DNA of 64,000 nt from Solirubrobacter sp963798325 (GCA_963798325.1 CAWCSS010000008.1:1426001-1490000), one strand, 5' to 3'; shown: positions 45,187-56,412, counted from the stretch's first letter. The notes: a model not told the origin generated them from the letters alone. A program made the numbers and translations.

Positions 45187-46062
45187 TCAGGCTGCGTCCC
45201 GGAGGGCTCCGGTGGCCGGCGAGGCGCGCAGGTGGCGCAGGGCGCGGTCCTCGGCGCAGCGCACGCGGCGGGGGGTGATGCCGAGGACGCGGGCGGCTTG
45301 GCCGGGGGTGTGGGGGGCTTCAGCGCCGAGACCGAAGCGGAGCTCGAGCACGCGGCGCTCGAGCCCGCCCAGTCCGGAGAGCACGCCGTCGAGATCGGCG
45401 TGCATGCGTGAGACGGCGGCGGACTCCTCGGGGGTGGGGCCCTCGTCGGCCAACAGGTGGCCGAGCTCGGCGTCGCCTTCGTCGCCCACGGGGGCTTCGA
45501 GTGAGACGGGCGCCATGGCGATGCGGCGGACGTCGGCCACCTCGGCCTCGGTCCACTCCAGCGCGTTCGCGAGCTCCACCCCTGTCGGTGTCGCTCCCAG
45601 CGCCATCGCCAACCGCCGTTCGACCGCCTGCAGCTTGCGCACGCGGTCGCCCACGTGCACGGGCAGGCGGACGGTACGGCCCTTCTCGGACATCGCGCGG
45701 CCGATCGCCTGGCGAATCCAGAGCGTCGCGTACGTCGAGAAGCGGAAACCGCGGCGATGGTCGAACTTCTCCACCGCGCGGACCAATCCGATCGTGCCCT
45801 CCTGGATCAGATCCAGCAGCGTCATCCCGGAGTCCTCGCGCTGGAAGCGCTTGGCCAGGTGGACGACAAGCCGCAGGTTGGCCTCGATCATCCGATCCTT
45901 CGCATCCATGTCGCCGCGTTCGATGCGGCGAGCGAGCTCGAGTTCCTCAGCAGGAGTCAGCAGGCGTGTTCGAGCGATGCGCTGGAGAAAGATTCCGAGG
46001 CCGTCGCCGAGCTCGCGGCCTTGTTCGGTCGGCAACGAAACGGTGGGCATGTCCAGCAGCAT
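45187..46062 (-). CDS. RNA polymerase sigma-70 factor (RpoD/group 2-3 like)
   Basis: This sigma factor of about 291 residues has the primary-like core: region 1.2-2.1 LTPAEELELARRIERGDMDA, 2.2 LVVHLAKRFQ, LLDLIQEGTIGLVRAVEKFD, 2.4 GFRFSTYATLWIRQAIGRAM, region 3 RTVRLPVHVGDRVRKL and region 4 GLERRVLELRFGLGAEAP. It lacks the long region 1.1 of RpoD, so it is an alternative or group 2 sigma factor rather than the main one. No anti-sigma gene is adjacent. Start ATG 46062 or 46050, both without a convincing ribosome-binding site. Confidence 0.88.
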   Translation of the reverse strand: MLLDMPTVSLPTEQGRELGDGLGIFLQRIARTRLLTPAEELELARRIERGDMDAKDRMIEANLRLVVHLAKRFQREDSGMTLLDLIQEGTIGLVRAVEKFDHRRGFRFSTYATLWIRQAIGRAMSEKGRTVRLPVHVGDRVRKLQAVERRLAMALGATPTGVELANALEWTEAEVADVRRIAMAPVSLEAPVGDEGDAELGHLLADEGPTPEESAAVSRMHADLDGVLSGLGGLERRVLELRFGLGAEAPHTPGQAARVLGITPRRVRCAEDRALRHLRASPATGALRDAA

Positions 46063-46114
46063 CGGTCACGATGCTCAAGGGATTCTGAGGTGAAGATACG
46101 CGCGGGTTAAACAC

Positions 46115-46141
46115 GACGGCCCCGCCTAGGGCGGGGCCGTC
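46115..46141 (-). terminator. Strong hairpin terminator
   Basis: GACGGCCCCGCC (46115-46126) and GGCGGGGCCGTC (46130-46141) form a perfect 12-bp stem with a TAG loop. On the minus strand it is followed by GTGTTTAACC. It lies 73 bp downstream of the substrate-binding-protein gene and upstream of the sigma-factor gene, insulating the two. Confidence 0.8.
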
Positions 46142-46213
46142 AAGTCTCGGGTTATCCCCAGTTTCGGTCGGTTGACCGGGGTGGGGCAGAGGGGATGAAC
46201 TCCCGAAAAACGC

Positions 46214-47980
46214 CTACTTGATGGACGTCCAGGAGAGGTCCCACTGCGAGTTGTTCTCGGCCACGACACCGTTGACGTTCTTGGACTGGATCAGCGGGGT
46301 CTTGTCCCACAGCCACGGGATCGCCGGGGCCTGCGCGGTGATGTCCTTGTCGATCTGGCCCCACAGCGCCGCGCGCTGGTCGGCCGGGGCGACCTCGGCC
46401 TTATCGATCTCCGCGTTGATCGCGTCGTCGTCGAGCTGCGACCAGTTCGAGTTGCCCTGCGGGAGGATGTTCTTGCCGGCGAACGTCGGCGAGAGCATCG
46501 TCTGGCCGTCCGCGAAGTCCCGGATCCAGCCGACGTTCGGGCAGATCGCGACCTTCGCCGACGGGGTGTTGCAGTAGCGCGTGTACATCGTCTGCGGCTG
46601 CACGAGGCGCATCTGGACCTGGAACCCGAGCTTCTCGAAGTTCTGCTTCGCGACCTCGGCGGTCTTCGCGGCGACGCCGACGTTGGAGCCGACCATCAGC
46701 AGCTTGTCGGTGCCCTCGTACTTGCCGGAGGCGAAGCCCGCCGCCTTGAAGTACTCGGCCGACTTCTCCATGTTCGGCTGCCCGTCGACGGACAGGAAGT
46801 CGACCCCGGTGCCCTTCATGCCGCCCGCCTCTTCGAAGCCGGCGGTGCCCGGGCCGAGGAAGTGGGTGGCGATGTCACCGATGGTCGGGCCGCCGCGCGT
46901 GAGCCGCAGCGCGTTGCGGTCGAAGCCGGCGAGCACGGCCTTGCGGACGTTGATGTCGTCGAACGGCTTCATCGTCATGTTCATCGCGATCCAGCGACCG
47001 CCGATGCCCGGCGCCAGGATGAGCTGTTCCTTCTTGTTGTCCAGCGCTTCCTTGAGGTTCTCCGGCAGCGGCGCGAAGTCGCCGTTGATCATGCTGTCGC
47101 CGTCGAGGATCTTGCGCGAGGCGATGCCCGGATCGTCGTTGCCCTGAAGGTTGTCGATCTCGTCCAGGTACGCCGGCTTGTAGTCCAGGCTCTTGTCCCA
47201 GTTGGGGTTGCGGACCATGTGGATGCGCTTGCCCGGGGCGTACCCGATCGACTTGCCGCTGGCGTCGTTCTCGATCATGTACGGACCGGTCGAGAGCTGG
47301 TTCTCACCGTAGGTCGACGTCGGCTCCTTGTCGAACTTGAGCGCGTAGTCCTCCGGCACCGGCGCGGTCGCCGGGTAGCCGAGGGCGCCCGCGGCCATGA
47401 CGCCGCCGACGGCACGCTTGAACTTCAGGACGACCGTGTAGTCATCCGGCGTGGTGATGCCGGAGATCTTGGTCCCGGCGTCGACGCCGACCTTCGCGCC
47501 CTCGAGATCGCCGTAGTAGGACGTGGTGAAGCCGTTGGCGGCCGAGGCGGTGAAGCCACGCTCGATCGCGTACTTGACGTCGGCGGCCTTGACCTCCTTG
47601 CTGTAGGGCGGCGAGTACTTGACGCCCTGCTTGATCTTCACCGTGACGGTCTTGCCGTCCGCGGAGACCTCCGGCGGGCCCTCGGCGAGGTCCGGGACCA
47701 TCGTCGTCGAGTCGTCGGGCTTATAGGAGTAGAGCGACTTCTGGGTGGCCGAGCAGATGAACAGACCCATCTGGGCGTACGTCCGGCCACAATCGATGAA
47801 GTCGACGTCGCCGGCCCAGAGGACGGTCAGCTTGCCGCCCTGCTTGGCGGGTGTCGACGTGTCGGTGCCCGTACTGGGCGTCGACTTCGGCTCATCAGTG
47901 GAACTGCCACCGCAGGCGGCAACCACCAAAGAGAGAGCCGCGAGCAGGGCGGCCCCGATGGTCCAAGCGGACCTACGCAT
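46214..47980 (-). CDS. Solute-binding lipoprotein, family 5 (peptide/nickel ABC type)
   Basis: This 588-residue extracytoplasmic lipoprotein has a signal peptide ending in the lipobox ALSLVVAACGGSS, followed by a Ser/Thr/Pro-rich linker. The SBP_bac_5 fold is recognisable by LYSYKPDDSTTMVPDLAE, VKYAIERGFTASAAN, RNPNWDKSLDYKPAYLDEI and WIAMNMTMKPFDDINVRKAV. These proteins capture oligopeptides or similar solutes for an ABC importer. No permease or ATPase genes are adjacent, so the importer is elsewhere or this protein works as a sensor. ATG 47980 follows AAGGA. It is flanked by a strong terminator downstream. Confidence 0.9.
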   Translation of the reverse strand: MRRSAWTIGAALLAALSLVVAACGGSSTDEPKSTPSTGTDTSTPAKQGGKLTVLWAGDVDFIDCGRTYAQMGLFICSATQKSLYSYKPDDSTTMVPDLAEGPPEVSADGKTVTVKIKQGVKYSPPYSKEVKAADVKYAIERGFTASAANGFTTSYYGDLEGAKVGVDAGTKISGITTPDDYTVVLKFKRAVGGVMAAGALGYPATAPVPEDYALKFDKEPTSTYGENQLSTGPYMIENDASGKSIGYAPGKRIHMVRNPNWDKSLDYKPAYLDEIDNLQGNDDPGIASRKILDGDSMINGDFAPLPENLKEALDNKKEQLILAPGIGGRWIAMNMTMKPFDDINVRKAVLAGFDRNALRLTRGGPTIGDIATHFLGPGTAGFEEAGGMKGTGVDFLSVDGQPNMEKSAEYFKAAGFASGKYEGTDKLLMVGSNVGVAAKTAEVAKQNFEKLGFQVQMRLVQPQTMYTRYCNTPSAKVAICPNVGWIRDFADGQTMLSPTFAGKNILPQGNSNWSQLDDDAINAEIDKAEVAPADQRAALWGQIDKDITAQAPAIPWLWDKTPLIQSKNVNGVVAENNSQWDLSWTSIK

Positions 47981-48811
47981 GTAGAGCGTCCTTTCCTAGA
48001 ACCTCAAACAACCGACGCAGTGACTCCGGGTGTGGCCCCCGCCAACCCTGAAATCGCTGCCGAATGGCCCAGAAGGTAGCGACAAGACGTCGCGGGAGGG
48101 GGCAGTTCCCGCTCAAGGGGCGATCATCCCGGTAAGTACCGGTAGGGAGGGTTCGCCAGGGCGATACCTGAAGATGGTCAGGGCTCTGACACCGATCGAT
48201 GACTGTGTAACAAAAACCGGTCCGTCGGGCACTCGCGCGTCCATGCATCGCGCTCTCGTCGTGGCTTGAGTGTTCGCCGCCGGCCTCGTCCTCTCCTCCA
48301 CTCCAGCCGGTGGATCACGTTTGCTGACCGCGCATCCGGCGGGGCAGGCGGCGAGATCCGCGGCGTGCTCCTGATGCCTCGGCGAGCCGGCGCGACGTTC
48401 GTGCCGCGGACGGTCGGCGCGGACGGGCGCACCTCGGAGTTCGGGCCGTTCTGCTCGCAGCGGTCGGCACGGTGCGCGGAGCGTGCCGTCGAGCGTCACT
48501 CAAGACCCGCACGTCTCGGCCGACAACCTCTGCCGCGTGACGCTCGCGCCGGAGACGGGGACGGCGAGAAGGCAGGCACACTGACCGTTTCCGCGCCACC
48601 TCCGTGACATGCTGCCTGAGCTGGACGGGCGGCCGGAGCTGCAGGGCCGCTCCGATGTGAAACGAGCCGTCACCTTCAGGACGACACAGCGGTGGGGTCA
48701 CTTCGATTACGGCAACGGCGCCAAGAGCGACGTCGCGCCGGTGGGTGACGCACCGGCCGCTCCGCCGCGGCCGTCGGCGTGGCGGGTGCACGGCGCGCAC
48801 CGTGAAGGGGC
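47981..48811. other. 830-bp stretch without a confident gene
   Basis: Between the binding-protein start and the epimerase end no frame on either strand looks like an intact protein. The first 200 bp (47981-48180) presumably hold the promoter of the binding-protein gene. From 48243 to 48584 on the plus strand there are remains of a secreted protein. The rest (48585-48811) reads as GC-biased noise in all frames. Confidence 0.6.
48243..48584 (+). pseudogene. Possible remnant of a small secreted protein
   Basis: ATG 48243 opens MHRALVVA, hits an in-frame TGA (48267-48269), and continues in the same frame as VFAAGLVLSSTPAGG, which together would be a fine signal peptide. Downstream, another frame gives SSVTQDPHVSADNLCRVTLA and ends at TGA 48582-48584, again protein-like. 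No continuous frame joins the pieces. It could be a decayed gene or several sequence errors. Function unknown. Confidence 0.3.
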
Positions 48812-49588
48812 TCAGGCTGCCGGTGACACGGACACGCTGAAGCGTGCCTCGTAGCTCTCGCCGGGCGCCAGCACGCCCGGCGAGACCGCGGGCGCGGTCA
48901 TCGGCTCGAAGCAGATGACGTCGGCGATGGTGGGGGCGAAAACCTGCGCGTAGCCGTAGCCGTGCTCGCAGGCGAGTTCGACCCTGAGCCCGCCGCCGGT
49001 GAGGACGAACGGCCCGTCGCGCAGCGTGAAGAGGTCGTCGAAGGTGCGCTCGCCGAGCGGGCCGTCGAGGTCTCCGGCGGGGGTGCGCTCGCCGGTGGGG
49101 AGGAGGCGGTCGTCGAGCGTCAGGCGCTGATCGACCGGCAGCTCGATCCGCCACTGACGTCTCGGTCCCGGCACCGCGAAGTACGGGTGGTAGCCGAAGG
49201 CGATCGGGACCGCCGTGTCGTGGGCGGTGAGGGTGGTGGTGATCGTCAGGCGGTTCCCCGCGAGCTCGCGCTCGATGCGCAGCGTGTGATCGAACGGGAA
49301 TTCCGCGAGGCCGACGAACTCCTTCGCCGGCCCGCTCCAGCCGGTGTGCGCGCTCAGCAGCCCGTGGATCGGGAGACCGTTGTCGTCGAGGCGCACGTCG
49401 TCGGAGACGATCGGCGCGGCGAGGCGGTTCGCCCACGGGTGCAGCAACGGGATCCCCCGCGTCCACGGTAGGCCCGGCGCGAGGTGCGAGATGTCTCCCA
49501 GCACCTCCACGCCGTCGTGGCGCAGGCTGACGCAGGTGATCCCGTCGAAGCGGGCGCTCAGGGGGTGGGCCCCCGATGGACTTACCAG
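48812..49588 (-). CDS. Aldose 1-epimerase family protein
   Basis: This galactose-mutarotase-fold protein of about 258 residues has SLRHDGVEVLG, GIPLLHPWANRLAA (the conserved N-R), LPIHGLLSAHTGW (catalytic His region), PIAFGYHPYFAVPG (second His) and VICFEPMTAPA (Glu base). It probably interconverts sugar anomers. No ATG, GTG or TTG precedes SARFDGITCVSL in frame; CTG 49588 is preceded by AAGGG at 6 nt and overlaps the stop of the upstream reductase gene, so I propose CTG. An internal GTG near 49510 would remove conserved sequence. Last gene of a four-gene minus-strand operon. Confidence 0.8.
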   Translation of the reverse strand: MVSPSGAHPLSARFDGITCVSLRHDGVEVLGDISHLAPGLPWTRGIPLLHPWANRLAAPIVSDDVRLDDNGLPIHGLLSAHTGWSGPAKEFVGLAEFPFDHTLRIERELAGNRLTITTTLTAHDTAVPIAFGYHPYFAVPGPRRQWRIELPVDQRLTLDDRLLPTGERTPAGDLDGPLGERTFDDLFTLRDGPFVLTGGGLRVELACEHGYGYAQVFAPTIADVICFEPMTAPAVSPGVLAPGESYEARFSVSVSPAA

Positions 49589-51558
49589 TGCACGCCCTTC
49601 ATCAGGTAGGCGAGCGCGGTCGCCTCGCCCGAGGCCTTGTCCGAGCTCGAGTCGCCCTTGCCGCCCTTGGCCGCCGTCGACTCCGGGAAGACGCGGTAGG
49701 CGAGATGCAGGATCTGGTCGACGGCCTTCGGCGCGAGCGCGTAGGCGACCTCGCCGAACGTGCCCAGCTTGGTGTTGATCTGCTTGGGCTTGGCGCGGAT
49801 CGCCTCGCACACGAGGTCGGCGGCCTCCTCCGGCGAGATCGTCGGGAAGCTGTCGTACATCTTCGTCGGCGCGATCATCGGCGTGCGCACGAGCGGCATG
49901 TGGATCGTCGTGAACGTGACGTTGTCGCCGATCGTCTCGGAGCTCACCACGCGCGTGAACGCGTCCAGCGCGGCCTTGGAGCCGACGTAGGCGCTGAAGC
50001 GCGGCGGGTTGGTCTGGACGCCGATGCTGGAGACGTTGACGATGTGGCCGCCGCCCTGGTCACGCATGTGCGGCAGCAGCGCGAGCATCAGCTTGACCGG
50101 GCTGAGGTAGTTGAGGTGGACCGTCCGCTCGTAGTCGTGGAAGCGGTCGTAGGAGAGCGCGACCGAGCGACGGATCGAGCGGCCGGCGTTGTTGACGAGC
50201 ATGTCGATCTTCGGGTGGTCGGCCAGCAGCGTCTCGACCAATTGCTCGATCGCGTCGAAGTCGCTCAGATCGCACGGCGCGACGTACGCCGTGCCGCCCG
50301 CGGCCTCGATCTCGTCCTTGACCTCGTCCAGCTTCTCCTTGGTGCGGGCGACGAGGATCGGGATGCCGCCCGCGGCGGCGATCTTCAGCGCGGCGGCGCG
50401 GCCGATGCCGCTGGACGCGCCGGTGATGATCACCGTCTTGCCGTTGACCGCGCCCTCGAAGGAGCGGTCCTTGTAGAGGTCCGGGTCGAGCGTGCGCTCC
50501 CAGTAGTCCCAGAGCTTGGTGGCGTAGCTCTTTAGCGGCGGGATCTCGATTCCGGAGTCCTTCAACGCGCGCTGCGTGTCGCGGGCGTCGAAGCGGCAGG
50601 TGAGCGCGATGTAGTCGACCACCTCATCCGGGATCCCGAGATCGGCCAGCATCTGCGACCGGATCTGCTTGAGCGCCGGCAGCTTCATGGCGAAGCTGAG
50701 CACGCCCTTGGGCAGGTTCTGCGTCGCGCGCCGGTCGATCCGCATCACGGCCTTGGGCGCGTGGCCGGCCTCGGCGAAGGTGTTCAGGACGTCGCCCACG
50801 CGCTGGCCCTTGGGGTCCACGACGTGGAAGGTCTGGCCGTCGAGGTCGGGCTTGTGGGCGATGTGATCGACCACGGCGGCCACGTAGTCGACCGGCACGA
50901 TGTTGGTCCAGCCCCACTCGAGGCTGATCAGCGGGAACCACTCCGGCAGCGTGTGCCGGATCTTCTGGATCACCTTGAAGAAGTAGTACGGCCCGTCAAC
51001 CTTGTCCATCTCGCCGGTCTTGGAATTGCCGACCACGATGCTCGGGCGGTAGATCCGGTACGGGCTCTTGACCCGCGTGCGGACGAGCTTCTCGGACTCG
51101 AACTTCGTCCGGTGGTACGGGTGGGTCAGCTTCTGACCCTCGTCGAACATGTCCTCGTTGAACGTGCCCTCGTCGTACATGCCCGCGACGGCGATCGAGG
51201 AGACGTGATGGAACGTGCCGACCTCGAGCTGGTTGGCCAGGTCGACCGCGTTCTGCGTCCCGCCGACGTTGAGCAGCGCGTTGCGCGTCTCGTCCGCCGC
51301 CATGTCGTAGATCGCGGCGAGATGGAAGAAGTGGTCGATCTTCGGCAGGACCTGGTTGACGCCCAGGTTGTGCTCGCCGAGGTCGCCGACGACCGGCTTG
51401 ATGCGGTCACCCTGGCCCCAGCCCTCCACGAGCGCTGCCAGCTTGTCCTGCGACGCCTCGCGGACCAGGACGTAGATGTCGCCCTCGCGCTCGAGCAGGC
51501 GCTCGACAAGGTGGCGGCCGATGAAGCCGGTGGCGCCGGTGACGAAGTAGGTCGTCAA
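49582..51558 (-). CDS. Two-domain SDR, fatty acyl-CoA reductase-like
   Basis: This 658-residue fusion has two short-chain-dehydrogenase modules. The N-terminal extended SDR has TYFVTGATGFIGRHLVERLL and YHRTKFESEKLVR (active-site Y-x3-K), as in the NAD-binding domain of fatty acyl-CoA reductases. The C-terminal classical SDR has TVIITGASSGIGRAAALKIA, MLVNNAGRSIRRSV and RFSAYVGSKAALDAF. This is the architecture of mycobacterial AcrA1-like acyl-CoA reductases, which make fatty aldehydes or alcohols for waxes. TTG 51558 has GGAGG 8 nt upstream. Next to an enoyl-CoA hydratase gene it fits acyl-CoA metabolism. The substrate is inferred. Confidence 0.87.
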   Translation of the reverse strand: MTTYFVTGATGFIGRHLVERLLEREGDIYVLVREASQDKLAALVEGWGQGDRIKPVVGDLGEHNLGVNQVLPKIDHFFHLAAIYDMAADETRNALLNVGGTQNAVDLANQLEVGTFHHVSSIAVAGMYDEGTFNEDMFDEGQKLTHPYHRTKFESEKLVRTRVKSPYRIYRPSIVVGNSKTGEMDKVDGPYYFFKVIQKIRHTLPEWFPLISLEWGWTNIVPVDYVAAVVDHIAHKPDLDGQTFHVVDPKGQRVGDVLNTFAEAGHAPKAVMRIDRRATQNLPKGVLSFAMKLPALKQIRSQMLADLGIPDEVVDYIALTCRFDARDTQRALKDSGIEIPPLKSYATKLWDYWERTLDPDLYKDRSFEGAVNGKTVIITGASSGIGRAAALKIAAAGGIPILVARTKEKLDEVKDEIEAAGGTAYVAPCDLSDFDAIEQLVETLLADHPKIDMLVNNAGRSIRRSVALSYDRFHDYERTVHLNYLSPVKLMLALLPHMRDQGGGHIVNVSSIGVQTNPPRFSAYVGSKAALDAFTRVVSSETIGDNVTFTTIHMPLVRTPMIAPTKMYDSFPTISPEEAADLVCEAIRAKPKQINTKLGTFGEVAYALAPKAVDQILHLAYRVFPESTAAKGGKGDSSSDKASGEATALAYLMKGVHW

Positions 51559-51594
51559 CGCTCTCTCCTCCTCTGACCGTGCAAGGACCGGAGC

Positions 51595-52299
51595 CTACTT
51601 TCTTCCGGCGAAGCGCTGCGCGCCCTCATGCGCGGTGGCCAGGCGCTCGCGCCCGAGTTCGGCCTCCCGGGCCAGGCCCTGGGCCTCCAGCAGTGCCTGG
51701 CGATCGCTGTTGGTGGTGTCCCGCGGGTGCTGGGCGATCTCCTCGGCGAGGTCGAGCGCCGCGTCGATCTGGGCGCCGGGCTCGACGATGTTCGTGACCA
51801 GGCCCATCTGGTGGGCTTCGTGGACGTCGATCGTCCGGCCGGTCAGCACGAGGTCCAAAGCGCGGCCCTGACCGACGATCTTCGGCAGGCGCTGCGTGCC
51901 GCCGTCGATCAGGGGCACGCCCCAACGGCGCTCGGCGCAGCCGAAGGTGGCGGTCGTGGTCGCGACCCGCAGGTCACACCACAGCGCGAGCTCGAAGCCG
52001 CCGGCGAGGCAGTGGCCGGAGATCGCGGCGATCGTCGGCTTGGGGCTCTCGAGGCGGGTGAAGCCGAGCGGACCGCCCGGCGCGTCGGCGTCGAGCGTCT
52101 CGATCGCCTTCAGGTCGGCGCCGGCGCAGAAGGCGACGTCATCGCCGGTGAGCACCAGCACCGCGGCGTCGTCCGCCTTGAAGCGCTCGAACGCGGCCAG
52201 CAGCGCTTGCGCGGTGGCGCCGTCGATCGCGTTGCGGCGCTCCGGCCGGTCGATCGTCACGAGCGCAGCGGAGCCGCGGCGCTCGTAGTGGACGCTCAC
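51595..52299 (-). CDS. Enoyl-CoA hydratase/isomerase family protein
   Basis: This 234-residue crotonase-fold protein has ALVTIDRPERRNAIDGATAQ, VAFCAGADLKAIETL (first oxyanion-hole segment) and AAISGHCLAGGFELALWCDL (second). ATFGCAERRWGVPLIDGGTQ follows; the usual catalytic Glu pair of hydratases is only partly matched (E in CAERRWG), so hydratase versus isomerase or another acyl-CoA activity is open. It begins at GTG 52299. The reductase gene follows 36 bp downstream and a small membrane protein gene precedes by 22 bp. Confidence 0.88.
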   Translation of the reverse strand: MSVHYERRGSAALVTIDRPERRNAIDGATAQALLAAFERFKADDAAVLVLTGDDVAFCAGADLKAIETLDADAPGGPLGFTRLESPKPTIAAISGHCLAGGFELALWCDLRVATTTATFGCAERRWGVPLIDGGTQRLPKIVGQGRALDLVLTGRTIDVHEAHQMGLVTNIVEPGAQIDAALDLAEEIAQHPRDTTNSDRQALLEAQGLAREAELGRERLATAHEGAQRFAGRK

Positions 52300-52321
52300 G
52301 CGCAGCGCGAGTCGTCGCCGA

Positions 52322-52600
52322 TTACCAGCCGCCGCGGGTGTCGGCGCGCTCGCGGCGCGCCTTCGCCGCGGCCATGCGACGCGTCTTGCGCTTGTCGAGG
52401 CCGCCCTGCAGCAGCGAGAGCAGCATGATCAGCAGCGGGAAGCCGGCGATCAGGATGAAGCCGGTGTTGGTCACGACCTTGTCGTCGGCCGGGACGTACC
52501 ACCCGTTGCCCTGATCCTCTCCGGGGTGGGCGAGCGCGACGGGGGCCGTGAGGGCGAGCAGCCAGACGGTGAGCAGCGCGGTACGGACCATGGACGGCAT
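52322..52600 (-). CDS. Small exported membrane protein
   Basis: The 92-residue product has a signal peptide (VRTALLTVWLLALTAPVALAH), a short exposed stretch HPGEDQGNGWYVPADDKV, one membrane helix (TGFILIAGFPLLIMLLSLL) and a basic cytosolic tail KRKTRRMAAAKARRERA. I do not recognise the family. ATG 52600 or 52591 are possible. It is the first gene of the operon containing the enoyl-CoA hydratase and the double SDR, and is divergent from the ABC-F gene with only 20 bp between the start codons. Confidence 0.75.
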   Translation of the reverse strand: MPSMVRTALLTVWLLALTAPVALAHPGEDQGNGWYVPADDKVVTNTGFILIAGFPLLIMLLSLLQGGLDKRKTRRMAAAKARRERADTRGGW

Positions 52601-52602
52601 GG

Positions 52603-52612
52603 TACCTATCCT
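52603..52612. promoter_or_regulatory. Crossed -10 boxes between divergent genes
   Basis: TATCCT (52607-52612) lies 8 nt before the ABC-F ATG on the plus strand. TAGGTA on the minus strand (52608-52603) faces the small membrane-protein gene. The arrangement resembles the bidirectional promoter at 32036 and suggests a leaderless mRNA for the ABC-F gene. Confidence 0.4.
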
Positions 52613-52620
52613 CGTTGGCG

Positions 52621-54491
<1,871 letters not shown>

Positions 54492-54495
<4 letters not shown>

Positions 54496-56381
54496 GGCCG
54501 GCCCGCGCCCGGGACGGCCTGAAAGAACTTCGCGGCCAGCGGCGCGGCGACGGACCCGCCGCTCTTGCCCTGCTCGACGAGGACCGCGATCGCGACGTCG
54601 CCGCGGTAGGCGATGAACCAGGCGTGGGTGTCCGGCGGGTCCGCCTCGCCGAACTCGGCCGTGCCGGTCTTGCCGGAGGCGTCGCCCGGGAGCCCGGCGC
54701 TCGCCGCCGTCCCGCGGGTGACGACCTGGCGCATCAGGTCTCGCAGCGTGCCCAGCTCGCTGTCGGCGATCTTCGGTCCCTGCTTGCCGGGATCGTCCTC
54801 GGTCAGGCGCGGCTGGTGCCAGCGGCCGTCGGCGACGGTGGCGGCGACGCCGGCCATGGCCAGCGGCGTCGCCGTGATCCGGTCCTGCCCGATCATCGCC
54901 GCGGCGCGGCTGACCTTGTCCGTGCCCGCGGGGACCTGCGAGCGGGCGGTGGCGACCGGCAGCTTGTAGCTGCGGCCGACGCCGTAGTCCTTCGCCGCCC
55001 TGCCGAGCGCGCCGGCCGCCAGCCGGTCGCTGAGTGAGACGAACGCGGTGTTGCACGAGATCGCGAAGTCGTCGGCGAAGCTCGCGGTGCCGGCCTCCTC
55101 GCCCTCGAAGTTCTTGAACGTCTTGCCGTCGACGACCAGCGTCTGCGGGCAGGGGACGTTGCTCGCGGGGTCGAAGCCGTCGCGCAGCAGCGCGGCGGTG
55201 GTGATCACCTTGAACGTCGACCCCGGGGCGTAGGCGCCGGCCAGCGCGCGGTCGAAGGTCGAATCCGTCGGCCGGTTGGCGACCGCCAGGATGTCGCCGG
55301 TCGACGGCTGCACCGCGACCAGCGCGGCTTCCTTGTCGATCCCGCTGAGCGCGCTCTCGGCGGCCTCCTGCGTCTTGCGGTCCAGCGTCGTGCGCAGCGC
55401 CTTCGGCCTTCGGCCCTTGAGCGTCTTGAGGGTGCGGACGGGCTCGCTCGTCTCGCGGTCACGGATCACGATCCGGCGCTCGGCGACGCCAGCGAGTTGC
55501 TTCTCGAACGCCTGCTGCAGGCCCCATTGGCCGATCTGCCGGCCGGGCGCGACGCCTTGCTCCTGCACCTGCTCGGCGGTGGCCGGCCCGACGCCGCCCA
55601 GCAGCGCGCGGGCGAAGTCACGGGTGGGTGCGAGCGGCGCCGTGTCGTCGACCGCGAGCAGCCCGTCGATGCCGTCGAGGTCGTCCTTGATCGTGTCGTA
55701 GTCGGCCTTGCGCAGCGTCTGCGCCTCGACGAACTGCTTCGGCCCCGCGCCCTCGAGCGCGGTCTTGAGCGCCTTGGCGTCGACGTCGAGCGCGGTCGCC
55801 AGGGCGGTCGCGCTCTCGTCGACGTCCGTGACCTTGTCGCGCTGCAGGCCGACCCGCACGACCTGCCGCGGCGCGACCAGCGGATCGCCGTTGCGGTCGC
55901 GGATGCCGGCCCGGGCGGGCGCCTCGGTGCTCGTCCCGAGGCGGGTGGTGGCGGTCAGCCGTGGGTGGATCGTCTGCGGGCCGTAGTGCACGAGCCAGCG
56001 GTCATCCGGCGTCTTGACCGCGGCGACCGGCGCCGTGTAGGCGTAGGTGCCGATCGCGGGCACCTGCCACTCGACCCTCCAGCGCCCCGTCGCCCGCCCG
56101 TCCTTGACCGTCAGCGCGCCGGGCGTGACCTTGACCTTCGCGCCGTCCAGGCCGGCGCGGTTGGCCTTCAACGCCGCGGCGGCCTTCGTGGGCGAGTCCG
56201 TCAGCGCGCCCGCGCCGGCGTCGTCGCCGCGGCTCCAGGCGGCCGCGGCGCTGTCGACCGCGGCCTTGGCCTTGGCCTCGCTGTCATCGCTCGCACGCAC
56301 CAGCAGGAACGCGCCGACGGCGAGAATCGGGATCAGCAGGGCGGTGATGGCGGCGATACGGCGGCTGGTGGTGCGGGACAC
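54492..56381 (-). CDS. Penicillin-binding protein (transpeptidase) with NTF2-like domain
   Basis: This 629-residue class B-like PBP is anchored by one N-terminal helix (IAAITALLIPILAVGAFLLV). An NTF2-like MecA_N domain (AAAAWSRGDDAGAGALTDSP) and a PBP dimerisation domain (AGIRDRNGDPLVAPRQVVRV) precede the transpeptidase. Catalytic motifs: AYAPGSTFKVITTAAL (SxxK), AISCNTAFVSL (SxN) and DASGKTGTAEFGE (KTG). It crosslinks peptidoglycan outside the membrane. The MecA_N domain can accompany low-affinity PBPs, but beta-lactam affinity cannot be judged. GTG 56381 is the start. The stop overlaps the convergent ABC-F stop (CTAA). TrmO gene upstream, 31 bp. Confidence 0.9.
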
Positions 56382-56412
56382 GCGACCAGTGTTAGCGCCC
56401 GCGCAGGATGGA

